Origin: Thiothrix subterranea
GTDB taxonomy: Bacteria; Pseudomonadota; Gammaproteobacteria; Thiotrichales; Thiotrichaceae
Reading direction: 5' to 3'
DNA: 64,000 bases
Assembly (NCBI RefSeq): GCF_030930995.1
Contig: NZ_CP133217.1
Coordinates: 2,966,001-3,030,000 of the forward strand
A program made the translations under genes and the position numbers. Of this stretch, positions 41,156-50,875 are shown piece by piece. The notes under the pieces were generated by a model. It had not been told where the DNA came from, made no database searches, and saw only the letters and a list, made by a program, of their open reading frames with translations. Numbering within the stretch: position 1 is the first letter of the stretch; every line of letters begins with the position of its first letter.

Positions 41156-44040
41156 TGCAGATACTACTTTACAACGAACTGAATCCTGACAAAATCACCG
41201 GCTTCCGCAAATGGCGCTCTTTCATCGAAGCCGATGATCTCAAGTCCGCTGACGTCAAAAAAATCGGTGACAACTTATACCGAGCGCGGCTCAATCGTAG
41301 CGACCGTTTGCTGCTGGCTTTCTACCACTACCAAGACCAACGTTACGCATTGGTGCTGGAATACCTAAAAAGCCACGATTACGCCGGATCACGCTTCCTC
41401 AGTCACGGCGCGGTCATCGACGAAGACAAAATCCCCGCACTCGAACACATCCCAGATGATGCACCCAACCTTGCCTACATCAATGCCCAGCACGGGCGTT
41501 TCAATCTGTTGGATAAAATCATTTCGTTTGATGACACCCAGCAAGCCGTTTTCGAGCTACCGCCACCGCTGGTGATCATTGGTTCGGCAGGCAGCGGTAA
41601 AACTGCGCTGACACTGGAAAAGCTCAAAGCCTGCCCCGGCGATGTCTTGTACGTCACCCTATCGCCGTATCTGGTGAAAAATTCCCGTGACTTGTATTAC
41701 GCCCATGGCTACGAAAACGCGCAACAGCACGTCGATTTCCTCTCCTTCCAAGAATTTCTCGAAAGCATCCAAGTACCCAGTGGCAAACCGATTCACTTCC
41801 GCGAATTTGCGCAGTGGTTCAGCCGTTTACCGCGCACGCCTATTAAAGATGCGCATAAACTGTTCGAGGAATTCAAAGGCGTCATAACCGGGCCATCGGT
41901 TGACAGCGCTTACCTCAGCCGGGATGAATACCTCAACTTAGGCATCAAACAGTCCATTTTCTTGGAAGACGAACGCCCAGTTGTTTACGATATTTTCAGC
42001 CGCTACCTGACTTTTTTGCAGGAAAACCAGCGTTACGACAGCAATATTCTCAGTCATCAATACTTAGAACGGGTTGCACCACGCTACGATTTCGTGGTGG
42101 TGGATGAAGTGCAGGATTTAACCAACATCCAGCTTTTCCTCATTCTCAAAACCTTGCGTGATCCCACGGGATTTTTGCTGTGTGGCGATTCCAACCAAAT
42201 CGTGCATCCCAACTTTTTCTCGTGGAGCAAGCTCAAAAGCCTGTTTTACACCCACGGCGAATTGCAGGCAGATGTCGATTTAATCCGTATCCTTAGCACC
42301 AATTACCGCAATTCCCCACAAGTCACCGCGCTGGCAAACCGGATTTTGCTGCTCAAAAATGCCCGGTTCGGCTCGATTGACCGCGAAAGCAATTATCTGG
42401 TACAAAGCAACGGGCATGTGCAAGGCGATGTGGTATTTCTGCAAGACCGCGATAATATCCGCCGCGAACTCGATGCCAAAACCCGCAGTTCCACCCGTTT
42501 CGCCGTGGTGGTCATGCACCCCGAACAAAAAGCCGAAGCGCAACAACATTTCAACACGCCGCTGGTATTCTCGATCCAAGAAGCCAAGGGGCTTGAATAC
42601 GACAATATCATCCTCTACAACTTCCTGAGTGCAGAAAACAAACGCTTCCGCGAAATCAGCGCAGGTGTGACTCACGCCGACCTGCAACAAGACCTGAGTT
42701 ACGCCCGCGCTAAAAACAAAACCGATAAGTCGCTGGAAACCTACAAGTTTTACATTAACGCACTCTACGTTGCCCTGACACGTGCTGTGCGTAATTTGTA
42801 CTGGATCGAGGCCGAATCCAAACAACACGTGCTGGATTTGCTAGGCTTGCATGATGCGCAAGAGACACTCAATCTCGCTAACCAAAATTCCAGCCGCGAA
42901 GAATGGCAGCGCGAAGCCCACAAACTTGAATTGCAAGGCAAGCAAGAACAAGCTGACCGCATCCGCCAAGAAATTCTCCAGCAACAAAACCCAGATTGGG
43001 CAGTTTATACCGGCGAAACCTTGCAGCAATTGCACACCCAAGCCATTCAGCAGGGCGATAAAAAAGCCCGGCTGTCACTGTTTGAAGTCGCACTGGTATA
43101 CGAAGACCGGCAATGCCTACGCGATTTAATCAAGGTTGAGTTCAAACCTGCACGGCATCCTGCCAATGGCATCAAGCAATTACAGCAGAAATATTACCTG
43201 CCTTATCAGCTTAAAAATCCAGTGGCTTTGCGCAACCAGCTCAATAAATTTGGCGTGGATTTCCGCAATCCGTTCAACCAAACCCCGCTGATGGTGGCGG
43301 CTTGGCTGGGCAATTCAAGCTTGATTAATGAGCTGGCGGCACTCGGTGCCAAGCCGGAATACGTGGATAATAACCACTTCACTGCGTTTCAGATTGCCTT
43401 GCAACAAGCCAGCAAAGACGAAAAGTACGCCAAACACCACCTTGCCAGCATTTACCGGCAACTCGCCCCCGACAGTTTAAGCATTCAAATTGATGGCAAA
43501 TTATTAAAACTCGACCAGCACAGCATGGAATTTTTCCTGCTCAATCTAATGATTGCGCTGTTTTACCGCGCCCTGCCTCTTAAAATCGGTGGAAACGGTG
43601 GCTTTGGTACGCAAGACATTATTGACGCAGTGGCACATTTCCCACCGGATATATTAAGCCCACAACGCAAACAACGCGCCTATATTTCCAGCATTTTCTC
43701 GAAAAACGAGATGTACCGCGACGACCGTTACAACCGCAAACTGTTCTATCGGGTGCGCCAAGGGCATTACCTGTTCAACCCTAGCCTCATGTTGAAAGTG
43801 GAAGGTGAGTGGGTCAATATTTACGACATGCTGGATCTCGACAAGTTGGCTTACCACCCCGCCGATACCCCGGATTGGTGGAGCGAGCACGATCAAGCCC
43901 GCTGGGACGCTTGGCTGGATGCGGGACGCGACCACATTAAACACCAGCTTCAGCAAGTGCGCACCGCCATGCTGAATGACGCACTCTCGATGTTAAAATC
44001 CCTGTGCGAACAAGAGTTGCGCAAGATTCAGGACAGTTAA
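41155..44040 (+). CDS. RelE/ParE-like N-terminus + UvrD-type helicase + ankyrin-like protein
   Basis: A 961-residue multidomain protein. Residues 1-85 resemble a RelE/ParE toxin fold (LKSADVKKIGDNLYRARLN, RLLLAFYHYQDQRYALVLEYLKSHDY). A UvrD-like helicase follows: Walker A GSAGSGKT at 143-150, VVVDEVQDL near 317, ILSTNYRNSPQV, SIQEAKGLEYDNIILYN and NALYVALTRAVRNL. Then comes a charged coiled coil (about 575-610), an ankyrin-like pair (NQTPLMVAAWLGNSSLINELAALGA, about 700-750), and an uncharacterised C-terminus. It is translationally coupled to the protease. Together they look like a protease-helicase conflict module; function unknown. Confidence 0.75.
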   Translation: MQILLYNELNPDKITGFRKWRSFIEADDLKSADVKKIGDNLYRARLNRSDRLLLAFYHYQDQRYALVLEYLKSHDYAGSRFLSHGAVIDEDKIPALEHIPDDAPNLAYINAQHGRFNLLDKIISFDDTQQAVFELPPPLVIIGSAGSGKTALTLEKLKACPGDVLYVTLSPYLVKNSRDLYYAHGYENAQQHVDFLSFQEFLESIQVPSGKPIHFREFAQWFSRLPRTPIKDAHKLFEEFKGVITGPSVDSAYLSRDEYLNLGIKQSIFLEDERPVVYDIFSRYLTFLQENQRYDSNILSHQYLERVAPRYDFVVVDEVQDLTNIQLFLILKTLRDPTGFLLCGDSNQIVHPNFFSWSKLKSLFYTHGELQADVDLIRILSTNYRNSPQVTALANRILLLKNARFGSIDRESNYLVQSNGHVQGDVVFLQDRDNIRRELDAKTRSSTRFAVVVMHPEQKAEAQQHFNTPLVFSIQEAKGLEYDNIILYNFLSAENKRFREISAGVTHADLQQDLSYARAKNKTDKSLETYKFYINALYVALTRAVRNLYWIEAESKQHVLDLLGLHDAQETLNLANQNSSREEWQREAHKLELQGKQEQADRIRQEILQQQNPDWAVYTGETLQQLHTQAIQQGDKKARLSLFEVALVYEDRQCLRDLIKVEFKPARHPANGIKQLQQKYYLPYQLKNPVALRNQLNKFGVDFRNPFNQTPLMVAAWLGNSSLINELAALGAKPEYVDNNHFTAFQIALQQASKDEKYAKHHLASIYRQLAPDSLSIQIDGKLLKLDQHSMEFFLLNLMIALFYRALPLKIGGNGGFGTQDIIDAVAHFPPDILSPQRKQRAYISSIFSKNEMYRDDRYNRKLFYRVRQGHYLFNPSLMLKVEGEWVNIYDMLDLDKLAYHPADTPDWWSEHDQARWDAWLDAGRDHIKHQLQQVRTAMLNDALSMLKSLCEQELRKIQDS

Positions 44041-44042
44041 TT

Positions 44043-44948
44043 GTGATCAATTACAAACATTTGTATTACTTTCGTGAAGTAGCCACCTTGGGCAGCATTG
44101 TGCGTGCCTGCGAAAGCCTAAACCTGACTCCACAAACCATTAGCGGGCAATTGCAACTGCTGGAAGAATCCCTCGGCGTCAAACTCTTCCGCAAACAGGG
44201 CCGTAATCTGGAACTCACCGATGCAGGGCATACCACGCGGCGTTATGCTGATGAAATTTTCCAATTAGGCAGTGCCTTGGAACAAGCCTTGCAAACCCAC
44301 CCTTCCGGGCAGGCACGCTTGTTTCGGGTTGGCATCGTCGATGTTGTACCTAAAACCATTGCCTACAAACTGCTCGAACCGGCAATGCTGCTCAGCCCGC
44401 AAATTCACATTGTGTGCCACGAAGGACCCTTACCTGACTTACTGGGGGAACTTGCCATGCACCGTATTGAGCTGGTAATTGCGGACAAACCGCTTCCCAA
44501 CACGCTGCCAATCAAAGGTTTTTCACACCGCTTGGGGTTCAGCAGCATTAGCTTTTTTGCGCACACCACGGTGAAAGCAGGCTTACAGGGTAAATTCCCA
44601 GAATGCTTAAACAATGCGCCCCTGCTGATTCCGAGCGAAGGCACGTCAGTGCGCAATGAACTCATGAATTGGTTTCATCAGCAGAAAGTGCAGCCGAATA
44701 TTATTGGAGAATTTGACGATAGCGCTCTGATGCGAGCGTTTGGTTTTGGCGGAGCGGGTATTTTTGTCGCGCCCTCAGTACAGGAAGATACGTTCACCCA
44801 AGAGCCGGATATTCATTGCATTGGGCAAGCCGACGGGGTAATGGAACAATTTTTTGCGATTTCGGTGGAACGGCGGATTAGCCATCCTGCGGTCTTGGCA
44901 ATTACCAAGAGTGCGCAGGACTGGCTACAGCCTAAAGCCAAGGCTTAA
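44043..44948 (+). CDS. LysR-family regulator, NhaR-like
   Basis: A 301-residue LysR-type regulator starting at GTG 44043 with INYKHLYYFREVATLGSI, the NhaR-like opening; the length equals E. coli NhaR. The HTH lies at residues 20-40 (ACESLNLTPQTISGQLQLLEE), followed by a ligand-binding domain. NhaR responds to sodium, but no nhaA is adjacent here. It lies two bases after the helicase gene and converges with terB, so it may belong to either neighbourhood. A longer start at 44004 would overlap the helicase. Confidence 0.8.
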   Translation: MINYKHLYYFREVATLGSIVRACESLNLTPQTISGQLQLLEESLGVKLFRKQGRNLELTDAGHTTRRYADEIFQLGSALEQALQTHPSGQARLFRVGIVDVVPKTIAYKLLEPAMLLSPQIHIVCHEGPLPDLLGELAMHRIELVIADKPLPNTLPIKGFSHRLGFSSISFFAHTTVKAGLQGKFPECLNNAPLLIPSEGTSVRNELMNWFHQQKVQPNIIGEFDDSALMRAFGFGGAGIFVAPSVQEDTFTQEPDIHCIGQADGVMEQFFAISVERRISHPAVLAITKSAQDWLQPKAKA

Positions 44949-45404
44949 TTACAAACCGAAATCGTCCGCCGGAACACCCAAGTCACGGCAAATTTCACGC
45001 ACGACTTGCTTTTCCTTGTCATCAAACGAACCGTCGGCACTGCCGATTGCCATGCAAACGCGCACCATTAAACGTGCTGCATCGGGTTTGCTACGCAGCT
45101 TGCCGATCATTTTCAGGGCTTCGGCTTTACCGATTTCGTTATCAAATTCAAAGTTTTCGGTCACTTTGTTAAACACTGCAATCACGTCTTTGGTTTCAAA
45201 GACTTTCAATTCATCCGATTGCTGGATGAATTTCATCATCTTTTGCTTTTCGGACGCATCAATACTGCCATCCGCTGCCGCGACTAAACCGCAACCGGCA
45301 ACACAGGCTTCCATGAATTCGCGGTTTTTGAATTTACCAATTTCAGCGGTTAATTTAGCACGGGCTTCGCCAGCTTTTTCTTTCAAACTATCAAAAAATG
45401 ACAT
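44949..45404 (-). CDS. terB: TerB-family tellurite-resistance protein
   Basis: A 151-residue helical protein with two acidic metal-binding loops (LVAAADGSIDASEKQKM and MAIGSADGSFDDKEKQV), as in TerB. AAGGAGA precedes the ATG. It is the last gene of the minus-strand ter arm. TerB is thought to sit at the membrane with TerC and TerD proteins in a calcium-dependent stress complex. Confidence 0.92.
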   Translation of the reverse strand: MSFFDSLKEKAGEARAKLTAEIGKFKNREFMEACVAGCGLVAAADGSIDASEKQKMMKFIQQSDELKVFETKDVIAVFNKVTENFEFDNEIGKAEALKMIGKLRSKPDAARLMVRVCMAIGSADGSFDDKEKQVVREICRDLGVPADDFGL

Positions 45405-45422
45405 AAATAATCTCCTTACAAG

Positions 45423-46463
45423 TTAGGCTTCCGCCAATAATTTCTTTTTGTGACGCAGTGAAGACACAATCGACAACACAATAAACGTCACACCAATCAA
45501 ACCAGTAATGACTTCGGGAATATGGTAATGAATGCTAAATAGCATGATAAACGCCAACGCACCAATACCATAATGTGCACCGTGTTCCAGATAAATGTAT
45601 TCATCCAAAGTGCCTTTGTGTACCAAATGCACGGTCAGGGAACGCACAAACATCGCGCCAATTGCCAGACCCAACATAATAATGACGACATCTTTGGTAA
45701 TCGCAAACGCACCAATTACGCCGTCAAATGAGAACGATGCATCCAATACTTCCAGGTATAAAAAGCCTGCTAAACCGTTACGTTTAACGCTTTTAACAAC
45801 CGCTTCGCCTTCCGCTTCGTCTTCAAAAAACACGTCTAAGCTGCTGACCGCAATGTATAACACCACACCAGCCAAACCAGCCACCAATACGGTTAAACGG
45901 GTTTCATCACTAATCGGCAGGAATTCTTGCAATAAAAACAACATAATTAAGGCTAACAGCACGCTAATCACGTCGAGCTTGCCCATGGCACTCATGCGTT
46001 CTTCAATAGCATGAATCCAGTGAACATCCTTTTCGTTGTCGAACATAAAGCTCAAAAACACCAACAATAAGAACATGCCACCAAACGCGGCAATACCCGC
46101 ATGGCTTTCCATCAAATGGCGGGAATATTCATCCGGGTTATTCAACGCCATGCTCATGACATCAATCGCGCCCAGCCCCGTCGCCACCGCCACAATCACA
46201 ATCGGGAACACTAAGCGCATCCCGAATACCGCAATCAGAATACCGACGGTTAAAAATAGCTGTTGCCATTTTTCATCCATTTCTTTGAGGACGGAGGCAT
46301 TCACGACCGCATTATCAAATGACAGGCTCACTTCCATGACGCCTAACACTACCACCAAGAAAATAGCCGTGGCTATCCCCATTGAAGTGGTCGCACCCCA
46401 CCAAATAGCCAATCCTACACACAAGAAGGTGACTAAAAACGAATATTTAAAATCCTGAAACAT
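45423..46463 (-). CDS. terC: TerC-family integral membrane protein (DUF475)
   Basis: A 346-residue protein with about nine hydrophobic helices and the acidic intramembrane motifs of TerC (EVSLSFDNAVVNASVLKEM and EVLDASFSFDGVIGAFA). TerC proteins are membrane anchors of the Ter complex and have been linked to metal-ion handling. It lies 18 bases upstream of terB. Confidence 0.92.
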   Translation of the reverse strand: MFQDFKYSFLVTFLCVGLAIWWGATTSMGIATAIFLVVVLGVMEVSLSFDNAVVNASVLKEMDEKWQQLFLTVGILIAVFGMRLVFPIVIVAVATGLGAIDVMSMALNNPDEYSRHLMESHAGIAAFGGMFLLLVFLSFMFDNEKDVHWIHAIEERMSAMGKLDVISVLLALIMLFLLQEFLPISDETRLTVLVAGLAGVVLYIAVSSLDVFFEDEAEGEAVVKSVKRNGLAGFLYLEVLDASFSFDGVIGAFAITKDVVIIMLGLAIGAMFVRSLTVHLVHKGTLDEYIYLEHGAHYGIGALAFIMLFSIHYHIPEVITGLIGVTFIVLSIVSSLRHKKKLLAEA

Positions 46464-46494
46464 AGGGTTAACACTTTAGTTAAGGACAAACAAA

Positions 46495-46520
46495 ACAGGC
46501 ATCTGTCACGAGATGCCTGT
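46495..46520 (-). terminator. Hairpin between terD and terC
   Basis: A perfect 10-bp stem ACAGGCATCT / AGATGCCTGT with a 6-base loop, followed on the minus strand by TTTTGTTTG. It is probably a partial terminator that lowers terC-terB expression relative to the terD genes. Confidence 0.7.
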
Positions 46521-46558
46521 CAAATCATAAGTGCATTGCTAACAATGCCTTATGCTAT

Positions 46559-47137
46559 TTAGCCAAGATTAACGCCCATTGAGGCAGCCATCGGGCCTAA
46601 ACCACCGGCAAAACCTTGACCAACTGCTTTGAATTTCCAGTCAGCATTATGGCGATACACTTCACCAAACAGCATAGCCGTTTCCACGCTGGCATCTTCT
46701 GACAGGTCATAACGGGCAATTTCAGTATTATCCGCCGCATTCACCAAACGGATATACGCATTGCTAACTTGCCCAAAGTTTTGACCACGTGCTTCGGCAT
46801 CATGAATAGTGACAGCAAATACCAATTTCTTAACATTTTCGCCCATGCCTGCAAGGTTCAATTTCACCTGTTCATCATCACCAGCACCTTCGCCGGTTTT
46901 GTTATCACCCAGATGTTCGACATTGCCGCACGCAGATTTCTTATTGTTGTAGAAAATAAACGAGTCATCGGACAATACTTTACCGTTTTCGCCCAACATA
47001 AATGCGGAGGCATCCAAGTCAAAGCCAGCACCATCGGTCGCACGGGTATCCCAACCCAAACCAACCAATACGCCGGTTAAACCAGGGGCTTCTTTGCTTA
47101 AAGAAACATTGCCACCTTTTTGTAAACTAACAGCCAT
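46559..47137 (-). CDS. terD: TerD-family calcium-binding stress protein
   Basis: A 192-residue TerD/TerE protein. [44 protein letters not shown] and [20 protein letters not shown] carry the acidic calcium-binding positions. GGAG precedes the ATG by 8 bases. It is closely related to the next upstream gene (tandem duplication). Confidence 0.93.
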   Translation of the reverse strand: MAVSLQKGGNVSLSKEAPGLTGVLVGLGWDTRATDGAGFDLDASAFMLGENGKVLSDDSFIFYNNKKSACGNVEHLGDNKTGEGAGDDEQVKLNLAGMGENVKKLVFAVTIHDAEARGQNFGQVSNAYIRLVNAADNTEIARYDLSEDASVETAMLFGEVYRHNADWKFKAVGQGFAGGLGPMAASMGVNLG

Positions 47138-47175
47138 TGTAAAACTCCATTATCTTCAGTATTTAATAAAAAACA

Positions 47176-47754
47176 TTAACCAATTTGAATGCCATATTGG
47201 TCACACATCGCTTTTAAACCGCCCGCATAACCTTGCCCCACGGCACGGAATTTCCATTCCTCGTTATGGCGGTACAACTCACCGAACACCATCGCGGTTT
47301 CAGTGGAATAATCTTCTGCCAAATCGTAGCGCACAATTTCCGTGCCGGTAACGTCATTGACCACGCGAATGAATGCATTCGCGACTTGTCCAAAATTCTG
47401 CCGACGAGCATCAGCATCATGGATTGTCACGGTGAAAGCCACTTTCGTAATGTCGGCAGGCACTTTGCTTAAATCCACTTTCATGGATTCGTCATCGCCA
47501 TCGCCTTGCCCGGTACGGTTATCGCCAGTGTGTTCAACGGAACCGTCGGTAGATTTCAATTGGTTATAGAAAATGAAATCCGCGTCACCACGCACTTTGC
47601 CCGTCGCGGTCAACAAAAATGCACTGGCATCCAAGTCAAACGCAGAACCATCGGTACTGCGCTCATCCCAGCCCAAGCCGATCAGAATTTTAGTTAAACT
47701 GGGATCAGTTTTGCTTAAGGAAAGGTTGCCACCTTTTTGTAAACTTAACGCCAT
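47176..47754 (-). CDS. terE: TerD-family calcium-binding stress protein
   Basis: A 192-residue paralogue of the preceding protein with the same layout ([62 protein letters not shown]). A strong AAGGAGG site lies 7 bases before the ATG. The TerD versus TerE name is arbitrary here. Confidence 0.92.
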   Translation of the reverse strand: MALSLQKGGNLSLSKTDPSLTKILIGLGWDERSTDGSAFDLDASAFLLTATGKVRGDADFIFYNQLKSTDGSVEHTGDNRTGQGDGDDESMKVDLSKVPADITKVAFTVTIHDADARRQNFGQVANAFIRVVNDVTGTEIVRYDLAEDYSTETAMVFGELYRHNEEWKFRAVGQGYAGGLKAMCDQYGIQIG

Positions 47755-47796
47755 GATTTGCCTCCTTAGTGAATTTTCTTAACTGTTATACATCAA

Positions 47797-49014
47797 TTAT
47801 TTAGCGCCTGCCCGCCAGTTTAAACCCCAATGGTAGGTTTGATCCATTTCCTGATGCCCACGGAAATAACGCACTTCGCGGTTAACCTGCAATGCGCCAT
47901 TGACATTTTCCAGCAACACCACCGCACACATGCCCAGCGAATTACTGCCTTCGGTCAAGCGAATTTCTAACGGGGGTTCATTCGGCACATAGATGGTCAC
48001 AACGCCATCGGTTTGTGCCCAGTTCGGCGCACCTTCGTAGATAAAGGCATACACCAGAATCCGTTTGAAGGTTTGCCACTGCTGCCCGTTGATATGCAGC
48101 CATTCGCCTTCAGAAATCGCGCCCGTGCGGTCATCGCCTTTGAGTTCGATGTAAGGGTCACTGCGGAACGAACCAAAGCGGTTGCCGAGGGCTTGAATGG
48201 CGCTGATTGTGCCGTCACGCTGCTCGTACAAACAACCCACATCCAGATCCATGCCTTTATTGCTGCCGCCGCCGAACAAGCCGCCCAGCAAACCGCCACT
48301 TTTCGCAGCCGGTGCTTGACCACGATTCCAGTTCAGGTTGATACGAATTTCGCCGAAGCCTTCGGTCTTTTTTTCCAGACTGACACGCGGCTTGGCTTTA
48401 TCCAGCGTCACTTTGCTCAGGGAAATCGGTTTTTTCGCAGGCGCAGGTGGTGGTGTTACTGGCGGTGCAGCCGCTGGTGCAGGGTCACTGATTTCCACCC
48501 CGAAATGTTCCGCCAAGGGCTTTAAGCCGCCCGCGAAACCTTGCCCAACCGCACGGAATTTCCACTGCCCTTGGCGTAGGTACAATTCGCCCAGAATCAG
48601 TGCCGATTCAACCATACCCTTAGCAGGCAAAGTGGCTTGCAATACCGCTTGCCCCGCCGCGTTTTTCACAGTGACTTGCAAACTGGTGAATGCGCCGAAA
48701 TTGGTGCGGTTTTCGTGAATGGTGGCGGTGAATGCCACCTTTTCTGTGCCTGCCAACACAGTCGGCAAATCCACGCTGAATTCAGCACGACCCGCACTAT
48801 TGCCGACAAACGCCACACTGCCATTGCCGGGGCGCGGTTGCCCGTAAAACACCATGTCATCATCGCCGCGCACTTTGCCGGTAGCAGTCAGGACAAAGGC
48901 GGAAATATCCACCTCTGCCCCACTGACTTGGGCAGGCGATAGCAGGACTTCAACGTGCAGTTTTTCACGCGGTACAGGGCAATTTGCCCCGGCAACCAGT
49001 TGGGTCACTGACAT
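47797..49014 (-). CDS. terA: Two-domain TerD-family protein (TerA-like)
   Basis: A 405-residue protein. Residues 1-185 are a TerD domain ([22 protein letters not shown]). A proline-rich linker follows (about 187-205), then a second domain (about 210-400) with ISLSKVTLDKAKPRVSLEKK, MDLDVGCLYEQRDG and DDRTGAISEGEWLHI, typical of TerA. AGGAG precedes the ATG. It lies 10 bases after the terZ-like gene. Confidence 0.88.
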   Translation of the reverse strand: MSVTQLVAGANCPVPREKLHVEVLLSPAQVSGAEVDISAFVLTATGKVRGDDDMVFYGQPRPGNGSVAFVGNSAGRAEFSVDLPTVLAGTEKVAFTATIHENRTNFGAFTSLQVTVKNAAGQAVLQATLPAKGMVESALILGELYLRQGQWKFRAVGQGFAGGLKPLAEHFGVEISDPAPAAAPPVTPPPAPAKKPISLSKVTLDKAKPRVSLEKKTEGFGEIRINLNWNRGQAPAAKSGGLLGGLFGGGSNKGMDLDVGCLYEQRDGTISAIQALGNRFGSFRSDPYIELKGDDRTGAISEGEWLHINGQQWQTFKRILVYAFIYEGAPNWAQTDGVVTIYVPNEPPLEIRLTEGSNSLGMCAVVLLENVNGALQVNREVRYFRGHQEMDQTYHWGLNWRAGAK

Positions 49015-49024
49015 CGCGTTACTC

Positions 49025-49624
49025 CTAGAGTGCTGCCAATACCGCAGGCATCATGTCGTTGGCGACTGCGCCCGCCGTTGGCGTGCCGACCGCTTTCATT
49101 TCCCAACCTGCACCGTTACGGCTCACAATCGCCATAACCACACCCGTGTGTGCGCCTTTGTCGGACAGATTGAATTTCGCCATTTCGGTGTTATTGCTGT
49201 CATCCACCAAACGGCAGAATGCACCACCGACTTCATTGAAGGTTTGCCCACGGAACGAGCAGACGGTGAACGCCAGATACGCCACATTGCCCGGTAAACG
49301 GGTCAAATCGACGAAAATCACTTCATCATCGCCCGAACCTTCGCCGGTCAGATTGTCACCGGAGTGGCGAATTGAACCGTCACGGCTTTCCAATTGACGA
49401 AACCACACCACATCCAGCAGGTTTTTTTGTGCATCCAGCAACAGGCAGGAAGCGTCCAAGTCGATATCTGCCGCAGCGCCACCGCCAAACATGCTACCAA
49501 AGAAACCGCTTTTTTTCGGTGCTTCTGCCGGATCCCAGCCCAAGCCCATGCGTACTTTACTCAAGCCACCGCCACCGGTTTTTTCCAGCGAAATGCGTTG
49601 ACCTTTGCTTAAACTTACAGCCAT
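49025..49624 (-). CDS. terZ: TerD-family protein (TerZ-like)
   Basis: A 199-residue TerD-domain protein with a glycine/phenylalanine-rich insert (KKSGFFGSMFGGGAA, about 35-50) and the acidic core ADIDLDASCLLLDA and SGDNLTGEGSGDDEVI. ATG 49624 is chosen over 49636 because GGAG lies 7 bases upstream of it. It is the first ter-type gene of the minus arm, 91 bases downstream of the ATP-grasp gene. Confidence 0.88.
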   Translation of the reverse strand: MAVSLSKGQRISLEKTGGGGLSKVRMGLGWDPAEAPKKSGFFGSMFGGGAAADIDLDASCLLLDAQKNLLDVVWFRQLESRDGSIRHSGDNLTGEGSGDDEVIFVDLTRLPGNVAYLAFTVCSFRGQTFNEVGGAFCRLVDDSNNTEMAKFNLSDKGAHTGVVMAIVSRNGAGWEMKAVGTPTAGAVANDMMPAVLAAL

Positions 49625-49715
49625 GAGAATCTCCATCCTTTTGTATTGTTGAGTGACAACATCTTAGAGAGTCACTCAAATGCAAGCAACACTCACCCAG
49701 AATTGTCAGGTTATT

Positions 49716-50741
49716 TCAGCTTAACGGTTGCAACACCACGGGAGTACTGACTTCGCTGACTCGCAAGCCGTAACGCAGCGGCGCAATGTTTAGGGTTTCC
49801 CCTTGCAAGTTTTGCAGGAAAACCTCTGCCAGATTCACTCCAGCCATACACGCCATGCCAAAGCCACCGGATGGACGCGGGTTGATTTCGAGCAAACGCG
49901 GCTCGCCTGCCGCGTTCGCCTTGAATTGAATATTGAACAAGCCATTCAAGCCGTAATACACGGTCAAACGTTCAACCATGCCTTGAATAGCAGCGTTATT
50001 GTCGATTTCCTGCCCGTATCCTGCTTGCGGATGCTTTTTGCGTTGAATCGCGCATAACAACTGCCCGTTACGCCCCGCACAATCCACGCTCCATTCCTCA
50101 CCGGGCAAATGTTCCATCACCAGCAATTCGGGGAATGTCGGCGTGTGTACCATGCCTGCGCGTAATTCTGCCAGCGGAATTTCGTATTCCACACCATCCA
50201 GCAAATGCGTAATGCTGTCGCGTTGCGTATCCAGAATGCGGAATCCCAATCCAAACACCGATACTGCCGGTTTTACACACAAAGCCGCGTGATACTGCGA
50301 GAGTTCCGCCACCGCCTGATCAAAACCGTTGCTATCCGTCACCGCGATACACGCCATCACTGCTGCCACGCTAAACGGCACAGTGCGGTAAAACTCCCCT
50401 TTGTGATTCAATAAAGTCAGCGTTTCTGGGGACGCAATCGCGATCACCTGCGTTCCCACCTGCGCAAAATCGGCTTGATGACGCACTATCAACACCGCTT
50501 CCTTGGCAGGCCAGAAATAATCTATGCGATGCTGTTGGCAAAAGTTCAAACACCAATCCAAATAAGCGGCCCCCACTAAACCCGGCGGTTCGTGCCAGGC
50601 TTCATCGGCTGCCAAAAATACCGAAGCCGCCGGATTGGTATGCGTCGAAACGATGGTAACACCCTGCCCCACACGGGCTTGGCGAAGGTTATTGAATACC
50701 GCAGTAATGCTGGAAAATGTCTTATTGAACCAAATACGCAT
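49716..50741 (-). CDS. ATP-grasp protein of the Ter cluster
   Basis: A 341-residue ATP-grasp enzyme. ALCVKPAVSVFGLGFRIL, LLVMEHLPGEEWSVDCAG and RLLEINPRPSGGFGMACMAG show the nucleotide- and metal-binding regions. Ter clusters of this type typically carry an ATP-grasp ligase beside PRTase, HAD and HpcH enzymes, a set proposed to make a nucleoside-like compound. The substrate is unknown. Confidence 0.82.
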   Translation of the reverse strand: MRIWFNKTFSSITAVFNNLRQARVGQGVTIVSTHTNPAASVFLAADEAWHEPPGLVGAAYLDWCLNFCQQHRIDYFWPAKEAVLIVRHQADFAQVGTQVIAIASPETLTLLNHKGEFYRTVPFSVAAVMACIAVTDSNGFDQAVAELSQYHAALCVKPAVSVFGLGFRILDTQRDSITHLLDGVEYEIPLAELRAGMVHTPTFPELLVMEHLPGEEWSVDCAGRNGQLLCAIQRKKHPQAGYGQEIDNNAAIQGMVERLTVYYGLNGLFNIQFKANAAGEPRLLEINPRPSGGFGMACMAGVNLAEVFLQNLQGETLNIAPLRYGLRVSEVSTPVVLQPLS

Positions 50742-50875
50742 GGTATGCCCTGTTTAGAATTGTAGTAATGATGACCCGCGTTAGTATGCCCGATTCTCCG
50801 CAATAAATTCAGGCATTTTCACCCAAATTCTTGCTATCATACTGCCCATAATCATCCAGCTCGGTAACAATAATT
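50742..50875. promoter_or_regulatory. Divergent promoter region of the two Ter arms
   Basis: A 134-bp non-coding space between the ATP-grasp gene (minus) and the TerD-protease gene (plus), the only place where both arms can be jointly controlled. No clear operator is visible. Confidence 0.4.

Noticed and set aside
44043-44948. NhaR-like regulator as part of a sodium-proton antiporter operon
   Set aside because: No nhaA-like gene is next to it; only the N-terminal resemblance and length support the NhaR label.
46559-49624. Similar terD genes as a recent DNA duplication or mobile element
   Set aside because: Similarity is clear in protein but DNA differs widely; tandem TerD paralogues are normal for Ter clusters.
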